Source: Flavobacterium psychrophilum
GTDB lineage: Bacteria > Bacteroidota > Bacteroidia > Flavobacteriales > Flavobacteriaceae
Length of the DNA stretch: 9,930 nucleotides
Assembly: GCA_945907225.1 (NCBI GenBank)
Contig: CAMDSN010000046.1
Location: forward strand, 1-9,930
Reading direction: 5' to 3'
In this document: one piece after another, positions 1 to 5,882 of the stretch
Position numbering within the stretch: position 1 is the stretch's first letter
Layout: the number at the start of each line of letters is the position of its first letter
Notes under the pieces: generated by a model
Told to the model about the DNA's origin: nothing
Databases searched by the model: none
What the model saw: the letters and a program-made list of their open reading frames with translations, nothing else
Position numbers and translations under genes: made by a program

Positions 1-1014
1 AAATTCTTCGCTTAATCCTTTTTGGCTTCCTTCATTTACCATTTTTTCAAGTATTTCATTCCACCGTTTATTTTGTAGAACGGCTACATTTTTTTCCTTT
101 TTTAAGGCACCAATATCTTCAGTAACTTTCATCCTTTTTCCAATGACATCTAATAATTTAGCATCAAACTCATCGATTTTACCTCTTAATTTTGCCAATT
201 TAGATTGGTATTCATAAGCATCATCTGTTTCTTTTCTGATGGTTAAATCAAAAATGATTTTCTTTAAATTTTCAGGAGTTACTTGTTGTGCCGCATCGCT
301 CCAGGCATTGTCAGGATCTATATGTGTTTCGATTATCATCCCGTCATAATTCAGATCGAGTGCTTCTTGTGTAACTTGGAAAATCATATCGCGATTACCC
401 GTTATGTGAGAGGGATCTATTATCAAAGGTAAATTCGGAAATCGGTTTTTAAAATCGATTGGAATTTGCCATTCGGGATTGTTTCTATATTTGGTTTTTT
501 CATACGTAGAAAACCCTCTGTGAATAATTCCAAGCTTTTTAATTCCTGCATTATACAAACGCTCCACTCCACCTATCCACAAAGCTAAATCCGGATTTAC
601 CGGATTTTTTACCAATACAATTTTGTCTGTATTCTGCAAAGCATCGGCAATTTCCTGAACGGCAAACGGATTAACGGTTGTACGTGCTCCAATCCACAAA
701 ATATCTATATCGTATTCTAAAGCTAATTTAACGTGAGCAGCTGTCGCTACTTCAATTGCCATTAGTAAACCCGTTTCGGCTTTTGCTTTTTGCAACCATT
801 TTAAACCAATAGCACCAACACCTTCAAATTTCCCCGGACGCGTCCTTGGCTTCCATATTCCTGCCCTAAAAACCGACACTTTAGAATCTTTTAATTCATG
901 TGCAATTTTCAACACTTGATCTTCGGTTTCTGCACTGCAGGGTCCGGCAATTACTAGTGGATGTATTAGTTTAAAATCATCCAACCATTTTCTATTTTCT
1001 GTTGTTATGTTCAT
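1..1014 (-). CDS. Bifunctional DAHP synthase (type I-beta) / chorismate mutase (AroQ type), 3' end beyond window
   Basis: The first enzyme of the shikimate pathway (PEP + erythrose-4-phosphate to DAHP) is fused to a chorismate mutase (chorismate to prephenate). The reading frame runs 338 codons from the ATG at 1014 to the left edge without a stop, so the C-terminus is missing; family members are only slightly longer. Visible DAHP synthase motifs are GPCSAET (about residues 24-30), a KPRTRPG segment (about 55-61), WIGARTTVNPF, VKNPVNPD and IDPSHITG. From about residue 270 an AroQ-type mutase helix begins with LRGKIDEFD and continues with the conserved basic residues. Fusions of this order are known in Bacteroidota, where prephenate binding to the mutase domain inhibits the synthase; that control is inferred here, not seen. 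The start lies 4 bases after the tyrA stop, so the gene is the last visible member of the aromatic operon. Family assignment is very secure. Confidence 0.95.
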   Translation of the reverse strand, partial: MNITTENRKWLDDFKLIHPLVIAGPCSAETEDQVLKIAHELKDSKVSVFRAGIWKPRTRPGKFEGVGAIGLKWLQKAKAETGLLMAIEVATAAHVKLALEYDIDILWIGARTTVNPFAVQEIADALQNTDKIVLVKNPVNPDLALWIGGVERLYNAGIKKLGIIHRGFSTYEKTKYRNNPEWQIPIDFKNRFPNLPLIIDPSHITGNRDMIFQVTQEALDLNYDGMIIETHIDPDNAWSDAAQQVTPENLKKIIFDLTIRKETDDAYEYQSKLAKLRGKIDEFDAKLLDVIGKRMKVTEDIGALKKEKNVAVLQNKRWNEILEKMVNEGSQKGLSEEF

Positions 1015-1018
1015 AGCT

Positions 1019-1870
1019 TTATTTTTTTCCGTTTAATATTTCTTTAATTCTATTGGTGTTTTGCATTTCGTTGAAGACAGCTTCATAATTCTCATCCTCC
1101 AATAATTTTTTAAAATGTGTCAAGTTAGAAATATATTCTTCCAAACTTTTGACGACATGCTTTTTGTTTTGCTTAAAAATAGGTGTCCACATTGCTGGAG
1201 AACTTTTAGCTAAACGCACCGTGCTTTCAAATCCTGAACCTGCCATATCAAAAATATCGCGTTCATCCTTTTCTTTTTCCACCACTGTTTTACCTAACAT
1301 AAAAGAACTGATATGGGACAAATGCGAAACATAAGCAATATGTTTGTCGTGCGATTTAGCATCCATATAGCGAATGCGCATACCTAGTTTTTTAAAAAGT
1401 TCCATTCCTCTTTCCTGTAGTTTAAACGTTGTTTTTTCTACTTCGCAAATAATGTTGGTTTTATCTTGAAACAAATCTTTTATAGCTGCTGAAGGTCCAG
1501 AAAATTCTGTTCCGGCAATTGGGTGTGTGGCCATGAAATTTCTTCTTTTCATATGATTTGCAATAGCATCACAAATTGGTAATTTAGTAGATCCGACATC
1601 TATAACTAAAGTGTCTTCCCCAATAGCATCTAAAATTTTTGGCAAAAGAACCATTCCTACATCAACAGGAACCGAAACAATTACTAAATCGGCGTTTATC
1701 AAATCTTCTATGGTAGCTTTCTTATCTATAATTCCCAACTTCAGAGCTTCTTCTATATGATTTTCATTAGAATCAATTCCGAAAACGGTAGTATTTTCAT
1801 AGTGTGATTTAATGTCTAATGCCATTGAGCCACCTATTAATCCTATCCCTATTACGTATATTTTTGTCAT
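1019..1870 (-). CDS. tyrA: Prephenate dehydrogenase
   Basis: This 283-residue cytosolic enzyme oxidatively decarboxylates prephenate to 4-hydroxyphenylpyruvate on the tyrosine branch. The N-terminus is a Rossmann fold with the dinucleotide motif GIGLIGGS (residues 8-15) and an acidic residue at the end of the second strand (D33 in FGIDSN), which points to NAD rather than NADP. The family motif THPIAGTEFSG contains the conserved His116. The C-terminal helical dimerisation domain carries SHLSHISSFM and the segment SGFESTVRLAKSSPAMW, both typical of TyrA. No ACT domain or chorismate mutase is attached; the mutase is fused to the neighbouring DAHP synthase instead. The ATG lies 9 bases after the aminotransferase stop, so the genes are cotranscribed. 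Use of arogenate instead of prephenate cannot be excluded by reading alone. Confidence 0.94.
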   Translation of the reverse strand: MTKIYVIGIGLIGGSMALDIKSHYENTTVFGIDSNENHIEEALKLGIIDKKATIEDLINADLVIVSVPVDVGMVLLPKILDAIGEDTLVIDVGSTKLPICDAIANHMKRRNFMATHPIAGTEFSGPSAAIKDLFQDKTNIICEVEKTTFKLQERGMELFKKLGMRIRYMDAKSHDKHIAYVSHLSHISSFMLGKTVVEKEKDERDIFDMAGSGFESTVRLAKSSPAMWTPIFKQNKKHVVKSLEEYISNLTHFKKLLEDENYEAVFNEMQNTNRIKEILNGKK

Positions 1871-1879
1871 TTTTTCTAT

Positions 1880-3025
1880 TTAAAATCTTGAAATAGCTTC
1901 TTGTATTTTCTCTTCAGTAACACACAATGAAAACCGAATATAACCTTCGCCATTACTGCCAAATATAGTTCCTGGCGTGATAAAAATATGTTTTTCTATC
2001 AATATTTCATCAATGAATTTTTCTGCTGATAATATGCCATTTGGCAATTTTGCCCAAACAAATAATCCAACACTAGTCTTGTCAAAACTACAATGTAATT
2101 TTTCGGCTAGTTTAAAAATCAAATTTCTCCTTTTTGTATAAATTTCATTCTGCCTTTCGAACCAATTTTCTCCTAATTTCAATGCCTCGATGGCGCCTTT
2201 TTGAATGCCATAAAACATACCGCTATCCATATTACTTTTAACCCTCAGAACTGCATCAATCAAGGTTGAATTTCCCATCACCATGCCTACACGCCATCCA
2301 GCCATATTAAAAGTTTTTGACAATGAATTCAATTCTAAAGCAACCTCTTTTGCTCCATCAACTTGCAAAATTGATATTGGATTGTCATTCAACACAAAAC
2401 TATAAGGATTGTCATTTACAATCAAAATATGATGTTTTTTGCCAAATGCAATTAGCTTTTCAAATAATTCAAAAGTTCCATTGGCACCTGTTGGCATATG
2501 TGGATAGGAAACCCACATTAATTTCACTTTGGATAAATCTGATTTCTCCAAAGCTTCAAAATCAGGAAACCAATTATTCTCTGCCACCAAATCATAATAT
2601 ACAGCTTTTGCCTGCACCAATTGAGTTACCGAAGCATAGGTTGGATAACCTGGATTTGGAATTAACACCTCATCACCTTCATTTAAAAAAGCCAGGGAAA
2701 TGTGCATTATCCCTTCTTTGGAACCCATTAGCGGCAAAATTTCAGTATTGAAATCCAAGTCGACATTGAAATGGGTTTTATAAAAATCAGCCATGCCTTT
2801 TCGCAATTCGGGCAAGCCTTGATAACTTTGATATTCGTGCGCTTTGTCATCGAACATGGCTTTTTGCATGGCTTCGATAACCGTTATATCCGGAGCTAAA
2901 TCGGGGCTGCCAATTCCCATATTGATAACCAGCTTTCCTTCTGCTATGAGTTGGCGTACTTCTCTCAATTTTCGGGAGAAATAATATTCTTGAACACTAT
3001 TTAATCTTATTGCTGTTTGTATCAT
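1880..3025 (-). CDS. PLP-dependent class I/II aminotransferase (probable aromatic or prephenate aminotransferase)
   Basis: This 381-residue fold-type I aminotransferase lies between pheA and tyrA. Its position implies it transfers the amino group to phenylpyruvate and 4-hydroxyphenylpyruvate, or to prephenate; this is inferred from context, since the family also contains aspartate and diaminopimelate aminotransferases. Visible motifs are NMGIGSPDL near the N-terminus, the PNPGYPTY segment (about 123-130), NDNPYSF with the PLP-nitrogen-binding Asp205 and Tyr208, SLSKTFNMAGWRVG with the Schiff-base Lys237, and the C-terminal GYIRFSLC with the carboxylate-binding Arg. The segment that usually reads NPTG is YPHMPTG here, with Met177 where the PLP-contacting Asn is usual. 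The ATG at 3025 is preceded by eight A residues on the coding strand and a 64-base repeat-bearing spacer after pheA. The fold is certain; the exact substrate is not. Confidence 0.88.
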   Translation of the reverse strand: MIQTAIRLNSVQEYYFSRKLREVRQLIAEGKLVINMGIGSPDLAPDITVIEAMQKAMFDDKAHEYQSYQGLPELRKGMADFYKTHFNVDLDFNTEILPLMGSKEGIMHISLAFLNEGDEVLIPNPGYPTYASVTQLVQAKAVYYDLVAENNWFPDFEALEKSDLSKVKLMWVSYPHMPTGANGTFELFEKLIAFGKKHHILIVNDNPYSFVLNDNPISILQVDGAKEVALELNSLSKTFNMAGWRVGMVMGNSTLIDAVLRVKSNMDSGMFYGIQKGAIEALKLGENWFERQNEIYTKRRNLIFKLAEKLHCSFDKTSVGLFVWAKLPNGILSAEKFIDEILIEKHIFITPGTIFGSNGEGYIRFSLCVTEEKIQEAISRF

Positions 3026-3030
3026 TTTTT

Positions 3031-3082
3031 TTGCCGCAGATTTGACGGATTTAACAGATTTTCACTGATAGATTTTGTCATT
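3031..3082. repeat. Short periodic GATTT repeat in the pheA-aminotransferase spacer
   Basis: The spacer between pheA and the aminotransferase (3026-3089) contains GATTT units separated by 4 to 9 bases: CAGATTTGACG, GATTTAACA, GATTTTCACTG and GATTTTGTC. On the coding strand they read as AAATCTG/AAATCCG phrases ending in GCGGC and an A-run directly before the aminotransferase ATG. Phrases of this type recur between genes in flavobacterial genomes, as recalled from general knowledge. No strong hairpin with a T-run follows, so it is not called a terminator. Its function is unknown. Confidence 0.6.
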
Positions 3083-3089
3083 GATATTG

Positions 3090-3917
3090 TTATTGTTTTC
3101 TGTTTCTATATTCGCCTAATACTTTGAAATGGCTGGTCATTATCGCTAAAACTTTCATTGCTTTTTCATAATGCTTGTATTTCTCAAAAACTACATCCAC
3201 AAAAAATGAATACTGAAAAGGCGTTTCCATAATTGGCATCGACTGGATTTTGGTTAGGTTCAGTTTGCAGTTGGTCATCACGTTTAAAACAGTAGCCAAA
3301 CTACCCGGCGTGTCATCCAACTCAAATTTTAACGATGCTTTGTTGATTTCCTCTTTAGGCAATACATTAGCCTCTTTGCTGATGATGAAAAAGCGCGTCA
3401 TGTTGTTGTTTACCGTTTGAATTTCGGGAGCAATAATGATCAAATCGTACATTGAAGCTGCGGCTTTACTGCCAATGGCAGCAATACCTTTGAGTTCTTT
3501 TTGGTGAATTCTTTTGGCTGTTTCAGCAGTGTCTTTGTCTTCAACTAATTTAATTTTTGGATGCTTTTTTAAAAATTCCATACATTGTAATAACGCCATC
3601 GGATGCGAATGTACTTCTTGGATTTCGCTTAATTCTTGACCGTTGAGCACCATTAAGTTCTGAATAATATCCAAATAGTATTCGCCTATAATGTGCAACT
3701 CATTTTTGTCAATCAAAGCGTAATTGGGAATAATTGAACCCGCAATAGAATTCTCAATAGCCATTACCGCCAATTGTGATTTGTCATTCAGTAAACTATC
3801 AACCAACGCATCAAACGATAGGCATTCATTCACAGCTATATTTTGGTGAAAATATTCCTGTGCCACCTGATGATGAAATGAGCCTTTAATTCCTTGTATT
3901 GCAATTTTTGTTTCCAT
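3090..3917 (-). CDS. pheA: Prephenate dehydratase with C-terminal ACT domain
   Basis: It converts prephenate to phenylpyruvate, the committed step to phenylalanine. The protein is 275 residues from the ATG at 3917. The N-terminal catalytic lobes carry IAIQGIKGSFHHQVA, the AIENSIAGSI segment and the catalytic TRF triad in NNNMTRFFIIS. The C-terminal ACT domain shows ELDDTPGSLATVL (the GALV-type region) and IQSMPI (the ESRP-type region), so allosteric inhibition by Phe is likely. There is no fused chorismate mutase, unlike the enterobacterial P-protein. The frame can be opened seven codons earlier with a TTG at 3938. That start lies inside the upstream terminator stem and would encode only Gly, Phe, Asp and Tyr read from the U-run, so the ATG is preferred. 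It is the first enzyme gene of the operon, 55 bases after the leader-peptide stop, and transcription must pass the terminator to reach it. Confidence 0.95.
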   Translation of the reverse strand: METKIAIQGIKGSFHHQVAQEYFHQNIAVNECLSFDALVDSLLNDKSQLAVMAIENSIAGSIIPNYALIDKNELHIIGEYYLDIIQNLMVLNGQELSEIQEVHSHPMALLQCMEFLKKHPKIKLVEDKDTAETAKRIHQKELKGIAAIGSKAAASMYDLIIIAPEIQTVNNNMTRFFIISKEANVLPKEEINKASLKFELDDTPGSLATVLNVMTNCKLNLTKIQSMPIMETPFQYSFFVDVVFEKYKHYEKAMKVLAIMTSHFKVLGEYRNRKQ

Positions 3918-3923
3918 ATAATC

Positions 3924-3953
3924 AAAAAAAAATCCCAACTCACGTTGGGATTT
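3924..3953 (-). terminator. Intrinsic terminator (attenuator) directly upstream of pheA
   Basis: On the minus strand AAATCCCAAC and GTTGGGATTT form a perfect 10-bp stem (3944-3953 with 3930-3939) closed by the four-base loop GTGA, a GNRA tetraloop in RNA. The 3' arm runs into nine consecutive T residues (3932-3924), three of them shared with the stem. The T-run ends six bases before the pheA ATG at 3917. No gene ends here in this orientation except the 29-codon leader, so its plausible role is premature termination ahead of the biosynthetic operon. Confidence 0.9.
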
Positions 3954-4003
3954 ATATTTATGTTTTACTTATTTATTTTTTTATATAACACAATACCAAT
4001 CCC
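3947..4003 (-). promoter_or_regulatory. Candidate antiterminator of the Phe attenuator
   Basis: The RNA segment GGGAUUGGUAUU (4003-3992, inside leader codons 20-24) can pair with AAUAUAAAUCCC (3958-3947), which includes most of the 5' arm of the terminator. This gives 11 pairs (one of them G-U) around one mismatch and would prevent terminator formation. A further 8-bp match, CUUUUUCU (4036-4029, in the Phe codons) with AGAAAAAG (4010-4003), could act as the competing upstream hairpin. The pairing was found by eye and no energies were computed. Confidence 0.6.
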
Positions 4004-4062
4004 TTTTTCTGTCCGAAGAAGAAATAAAAGAAAAAGCTATGAAAAGTGCGAAATGAATTCAT
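3973..4062 (-). CDS. Phe-rich leader peptide of the aromatic operon (pheL-like)
   Basis: This 29-codon ORF opens with ATG at 4062, begins MNSFRTFHSFFFYFFF and ends with a basic tail (GQKKG and a terminal KK), stopping at TAA. Eight of its first 16 residues are Phe (positions 4, 7, 10-12 and 14-16), with Tyr at 13 and 26. It lies 19 bases after a candidate promoter and ends 20 bases before the terminator stem, with pheA next. The arrangement matches enterobacterial pheL, whose Phe codon run makes ribosomes stall when charged tRNA-Phe is scarce. Here a stall in codons 10-16 would leave the antiterminator strand in codons 20-24 free, while full translation would cover it. No sequence homology to E. 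coli PheL is claimed; the match is in composition and position. A chance T-rich ORF is possible, but the coincidence with a terminator and pheA argues strongly against it. Confidence 0.85.
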   Translation of the reverse strand: MNSFRTFHSFFFYFFFGQKKGLVLCYIKK

Positions 4063-4080
4063 TTGTTAAATTTTGATTTG

Positions 4081-4113
4081 CTAATGTAAAAAATTAAAAC
4101 GAAGGTTTTACAA
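4081..4113 (-). promoter_or_regulatory. Candidate Bacteroidota promoter of the aromatic operon
   Basis: On the minus strand a TTG (4113-4111) is followed after 22 bases by TACATTAG (4088-4081), one mismatch from the Bacteroidota -7 consensus TAnnTTTG. Transcription would start near 4074, about 12 bases before the leader-peptide ATG. The spacing is at the long end of the usual range, so the site is plausible but not certain. Confidence 0.5.
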
Positions 4114-4192
4114 GACATGACAAAAAAATTTACGATAACGTTTTTGTAACATCATAAAAAGAGGATTTCTTCATTATCCTTTGATTAATTAT

Positions 4193-4200
4193 TACATTTG
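4193..4200 (+). promoter_or_regulatory. Candidate -7 element for gldA
   Basis: TACATTTG matches the Bacteroidota -7 consensus TAnnTTTG exactly and lies 16 bases before the gldA ATG, implying a very short untranslated leader. No TTG is found at the expected -33 distance (the nearest, at 4181, is too close), so only half the promoter is supported. Confidence 0.45.
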
Positions 4201-4216
4201 CTTTAAATAATTCCCT

Positions 4217-5116
4217 ATGTCGATAGAAGTACAAAATATTTCCAAAAGTTATGGTACCCAAAAAGCGCTTGATAACATTTCGTTTTCCATAAAAAAAGGG
4301 GAAATAGTGGGTTTTCTTGGCCCAAATGGAGCTGGAAAATCTACGCTAATGAAAATTTTAACAACCTTTATTTCAGCAGATGAAGGGATGGCACTTGTTA
4401 ATGATTATGATGTGATAAATAATCCGAAAGCCGTACAACTTTCTATTGGATATTTGCCTGAACACAATCCCTTGTATTTAGATTTGTATGTTCGTGAATA
4501 CCTTGCATTTAATGCAGAAATCTATAAAATAGCCAAATCGCGAATTGAGGAGGTAATCCAGCTTACTGGATTAGAATTGGAGTGCCACAAAAAAATTGGA
4601 CAACTTTCCAAAGGTTATCGCCAAAGGGTTGGATTAGCGACTGCTTTACTTCATAATCCTGCAGTATTAATTTTGGACGAACCCACTACAGGACTAGATC
4701 CTAATCAATTGGTTGAAATTCGAAATGTAATCAAGAATGTTGGAAAAGACAAAACTGTTTTCCTTTCAACTCACATTATGCAAGAAGTAGAAGCGATTTG
4801 CGACAGAGTAATCATAATTGACAAAGGGAAAATTGTAACAGACAAAAAACTAGATAAACTTGTATCTGATGAAAAAGAACAAATTATAGAAGTTGAGTTT
4901 AACAAAGCGGTAGATGAAATTATATTGATGGGGATCCCTAATATAAAATCCTGTAAAAATACAAGTGCAAATATTTGGATGATAACATTCAATACAGCAG
5001 AAGATATGCGTCCGATTGTTTTTGATTTTGCACAGGCAAATGATTTGAAAACTTTACAAATAAGTTTAAAGAGTAAAAATTTGGAACAAATATTTAGGGA
5101 AAAAACAAAAAAGTAG
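4217..5116 (+). CDS. gldA: Gliding-motility-type ABC transporter ATP-binding protein (GldA-like)
   Basis: This 299-residue cytoplasmic ATPase would power an ABC-2 type exporter. Walker A is GPNGAGKST (35-43), the signature is LSKGYRQRVGLA (130-141), Walker B is VLILDEPTTGLDP (150-162) and the switch His is His186 in STHIMQEVEAICDR. The Q-loop position reads GYLPEHNPLY with Glu82, as is common in this ABC-2 subfamily. Length and N-terminus (MSIEVQNISKSYG) fit flavobacterial GldA, which works with the GldF and GldG membrane subunits in gliding motility; these are usually encoded elsewhere and are not in the window. The gene is monocistronic here, divergent from the aromatic operon and converging on the next gene with a 3-base gap and no visible terminator. 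ABC ATPase is certain; the Gld assignment rests on remembered similarity, and another ABC-2 paralogue remains possible. Confidence 0.8.
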   Translation: MSIEVQNISKSYGTQKALDNISFSIKKGEIVGFLGPNGAGKSTLMKILTTFISADEGMALVNDYDVINNPKAVQLSIGYLPEHNPLYLDLYVREYLAFNAEIYKIAKSRIEEVIQLTGLELECHKKIGQLSKGYRQRVGLATALLHNPAVLILDEPTTGLDPNQLVEIRNVIKNVGKDKTVFLSTHIMQEVEAICDRVIIIDKGKIVTDKKLDKLVSDEKEQIIEVEFNKAVDEIILMGIPNIKSCKNTSANIWMITFNTAEDMRPIVFDFAQANDLKTLQISLKSKNLEQIFREKTKK

Positions 5117-5119
5117 TGC

Positions 5120-5872
5120 TTAAGGATAAATTACATGTCCAGTATATAAAACTTGCAGTGGTGTAACTATTGGAGGCACATTTTTTAAAATTAGATTTCC
5201 GGTACTGTTTAATATTCCTTTTACACTTTGAACGGGATATGCAATCATATCATTAAAACCTCGATGATACACGTTTACATGTTGAGCAATTAAATTAGCA
5301 GCATCCAATCTTCCATCGCCATAATAAAAATTGAAATTTGCTTCGTTAGCGGTGCCTTCGAGAAAAAAACGCGACACATTATTATTATTAATAGAAATTG
5401 AATTAACATTTAGCTTTAAATGAAAATCTCCTGTCCCTGCACCCGATTCGCCATCGGCATCTTTATCGAAAGAAATAATATTTAAATTAGGGAAAGTTAG
5501 GAAATCAATTGAACTAATATTTCTATCTGTCTTTGAATAAACTTCTTCTAAAGTTGGGGTAGTTACATAAATTTTTGTTTCTCCATAATTTCGAACCCAA
5601 TTACAACTCACATCATCGGTAAATATGAGTTGATCGCCATTTTGCCTCACCTCAATATTATCTATAAAATTGCTTCCTGCCTTTATTTCTACATTATACT
5701 CTGGTCCTTGCTTGATAAAAACTTCAATGCCTCGGTATACTTTTATTTTTTTAAATGCTAAAACGGGTATTATTTTTACAGCCGTAGGTCCCGAGCTTTC
5801 GATACAATCACTAGGTTTTTCACAAGAAATGAAAAAAATTATACTATATACTAACAAAATAACATGTCTCAT
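5120..5872 (-). CDS. GIN-domain (DUF2807-like) lipoprotein
   Basis: This is a 250-residue envelope protein. A short hydrophobic signal (residues 4-15) ends in the lipobox-like FISC with Cys17, so it is probably a lipoprotein. The rest is rich in short beta strands and Asn/Asp turns. FKKIKVYRGIEVFIKQGPEYNVEIKAG-type strands and SIDF, NLNIISFDKDADGESGAGTGDFHLKLN, SINNNNVSRFFLEGTANEANFNFYYGDGRLDAANL repeat in the manner of the right-handed beta-helical 'head GIN' or auto-transporter-adhesin-like domain. The biochemical role of the family is not established. The ATG lies 10 bases after the stop of the upstream acyloxyacyl-hydrolase-like gene, so the two are likely cotranscribed. The domain call rests on the motif pattern YRGIEVFIKQG and on the repeated strands. 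Confidence 0.75.
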   Translation of the reverse strand: MRHVILLVYSIIFFISCEKPSDCIESSGPTAVKIIPVLAFKKIKVYRGIEVFIKQGPEYNVEIKAGSNFIDNIEVRQNGDQLIFTDDVSCNWVRNYGETKIYVTTPTLEEVYSKTDRNISSIDFLTFPNLNIISFDKDADGESGAGTGDFHLKLNVNSISINNNNVSRFFLEGTANEANFNFYYGDGRLDAANLIAQHVNVYHRGFNDMIAYPVQSVKGILNSTGNLILKNVPPIVTPLQVLYTGHVIYP

Positions 5873-5882
5873 ATCCTACTTT

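Noticed and set aside
2317..2751. 144-codon plus-strand ORF opposite the aminotransferase
   Set aside because: It is antisense to a gene with full motif support, and its Leu/His/Gln-rich translation is typical of a shadow frame.
3918..3938. TTG start at 3938 extending PheA by seven residues
   Set aside because: The extension is the terminator 3' arm and T-run read as codons (Gly, three Phe, Asp, Tyr). PheA proteins normally begin at the METKIAIQG-type segment, so the ATG at 3917 is used.
3894..4076. 60-codon plus-strand ORF across the pheA upstream region
   Set aside because: It overlaps the terminator, the leader peptide and the pheA start on the other strand and its translation has no recognisable domain. 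The minus-strand features explain the region better.
4160..4182. Weak inverted repeat AGGAT/ATCCT between the divergent promoters
   Set aside because: Only five perfect pairs with a nine-base loop and no T-run; too weak to call a terminator or operator.
5117..5119. Bidirectional terminator between the converging gldA and GIN-lipoprotein genes
   Set aside because: The gap is three bases and neither flank shows a GC stem followed by a T-run, so none can be supported.
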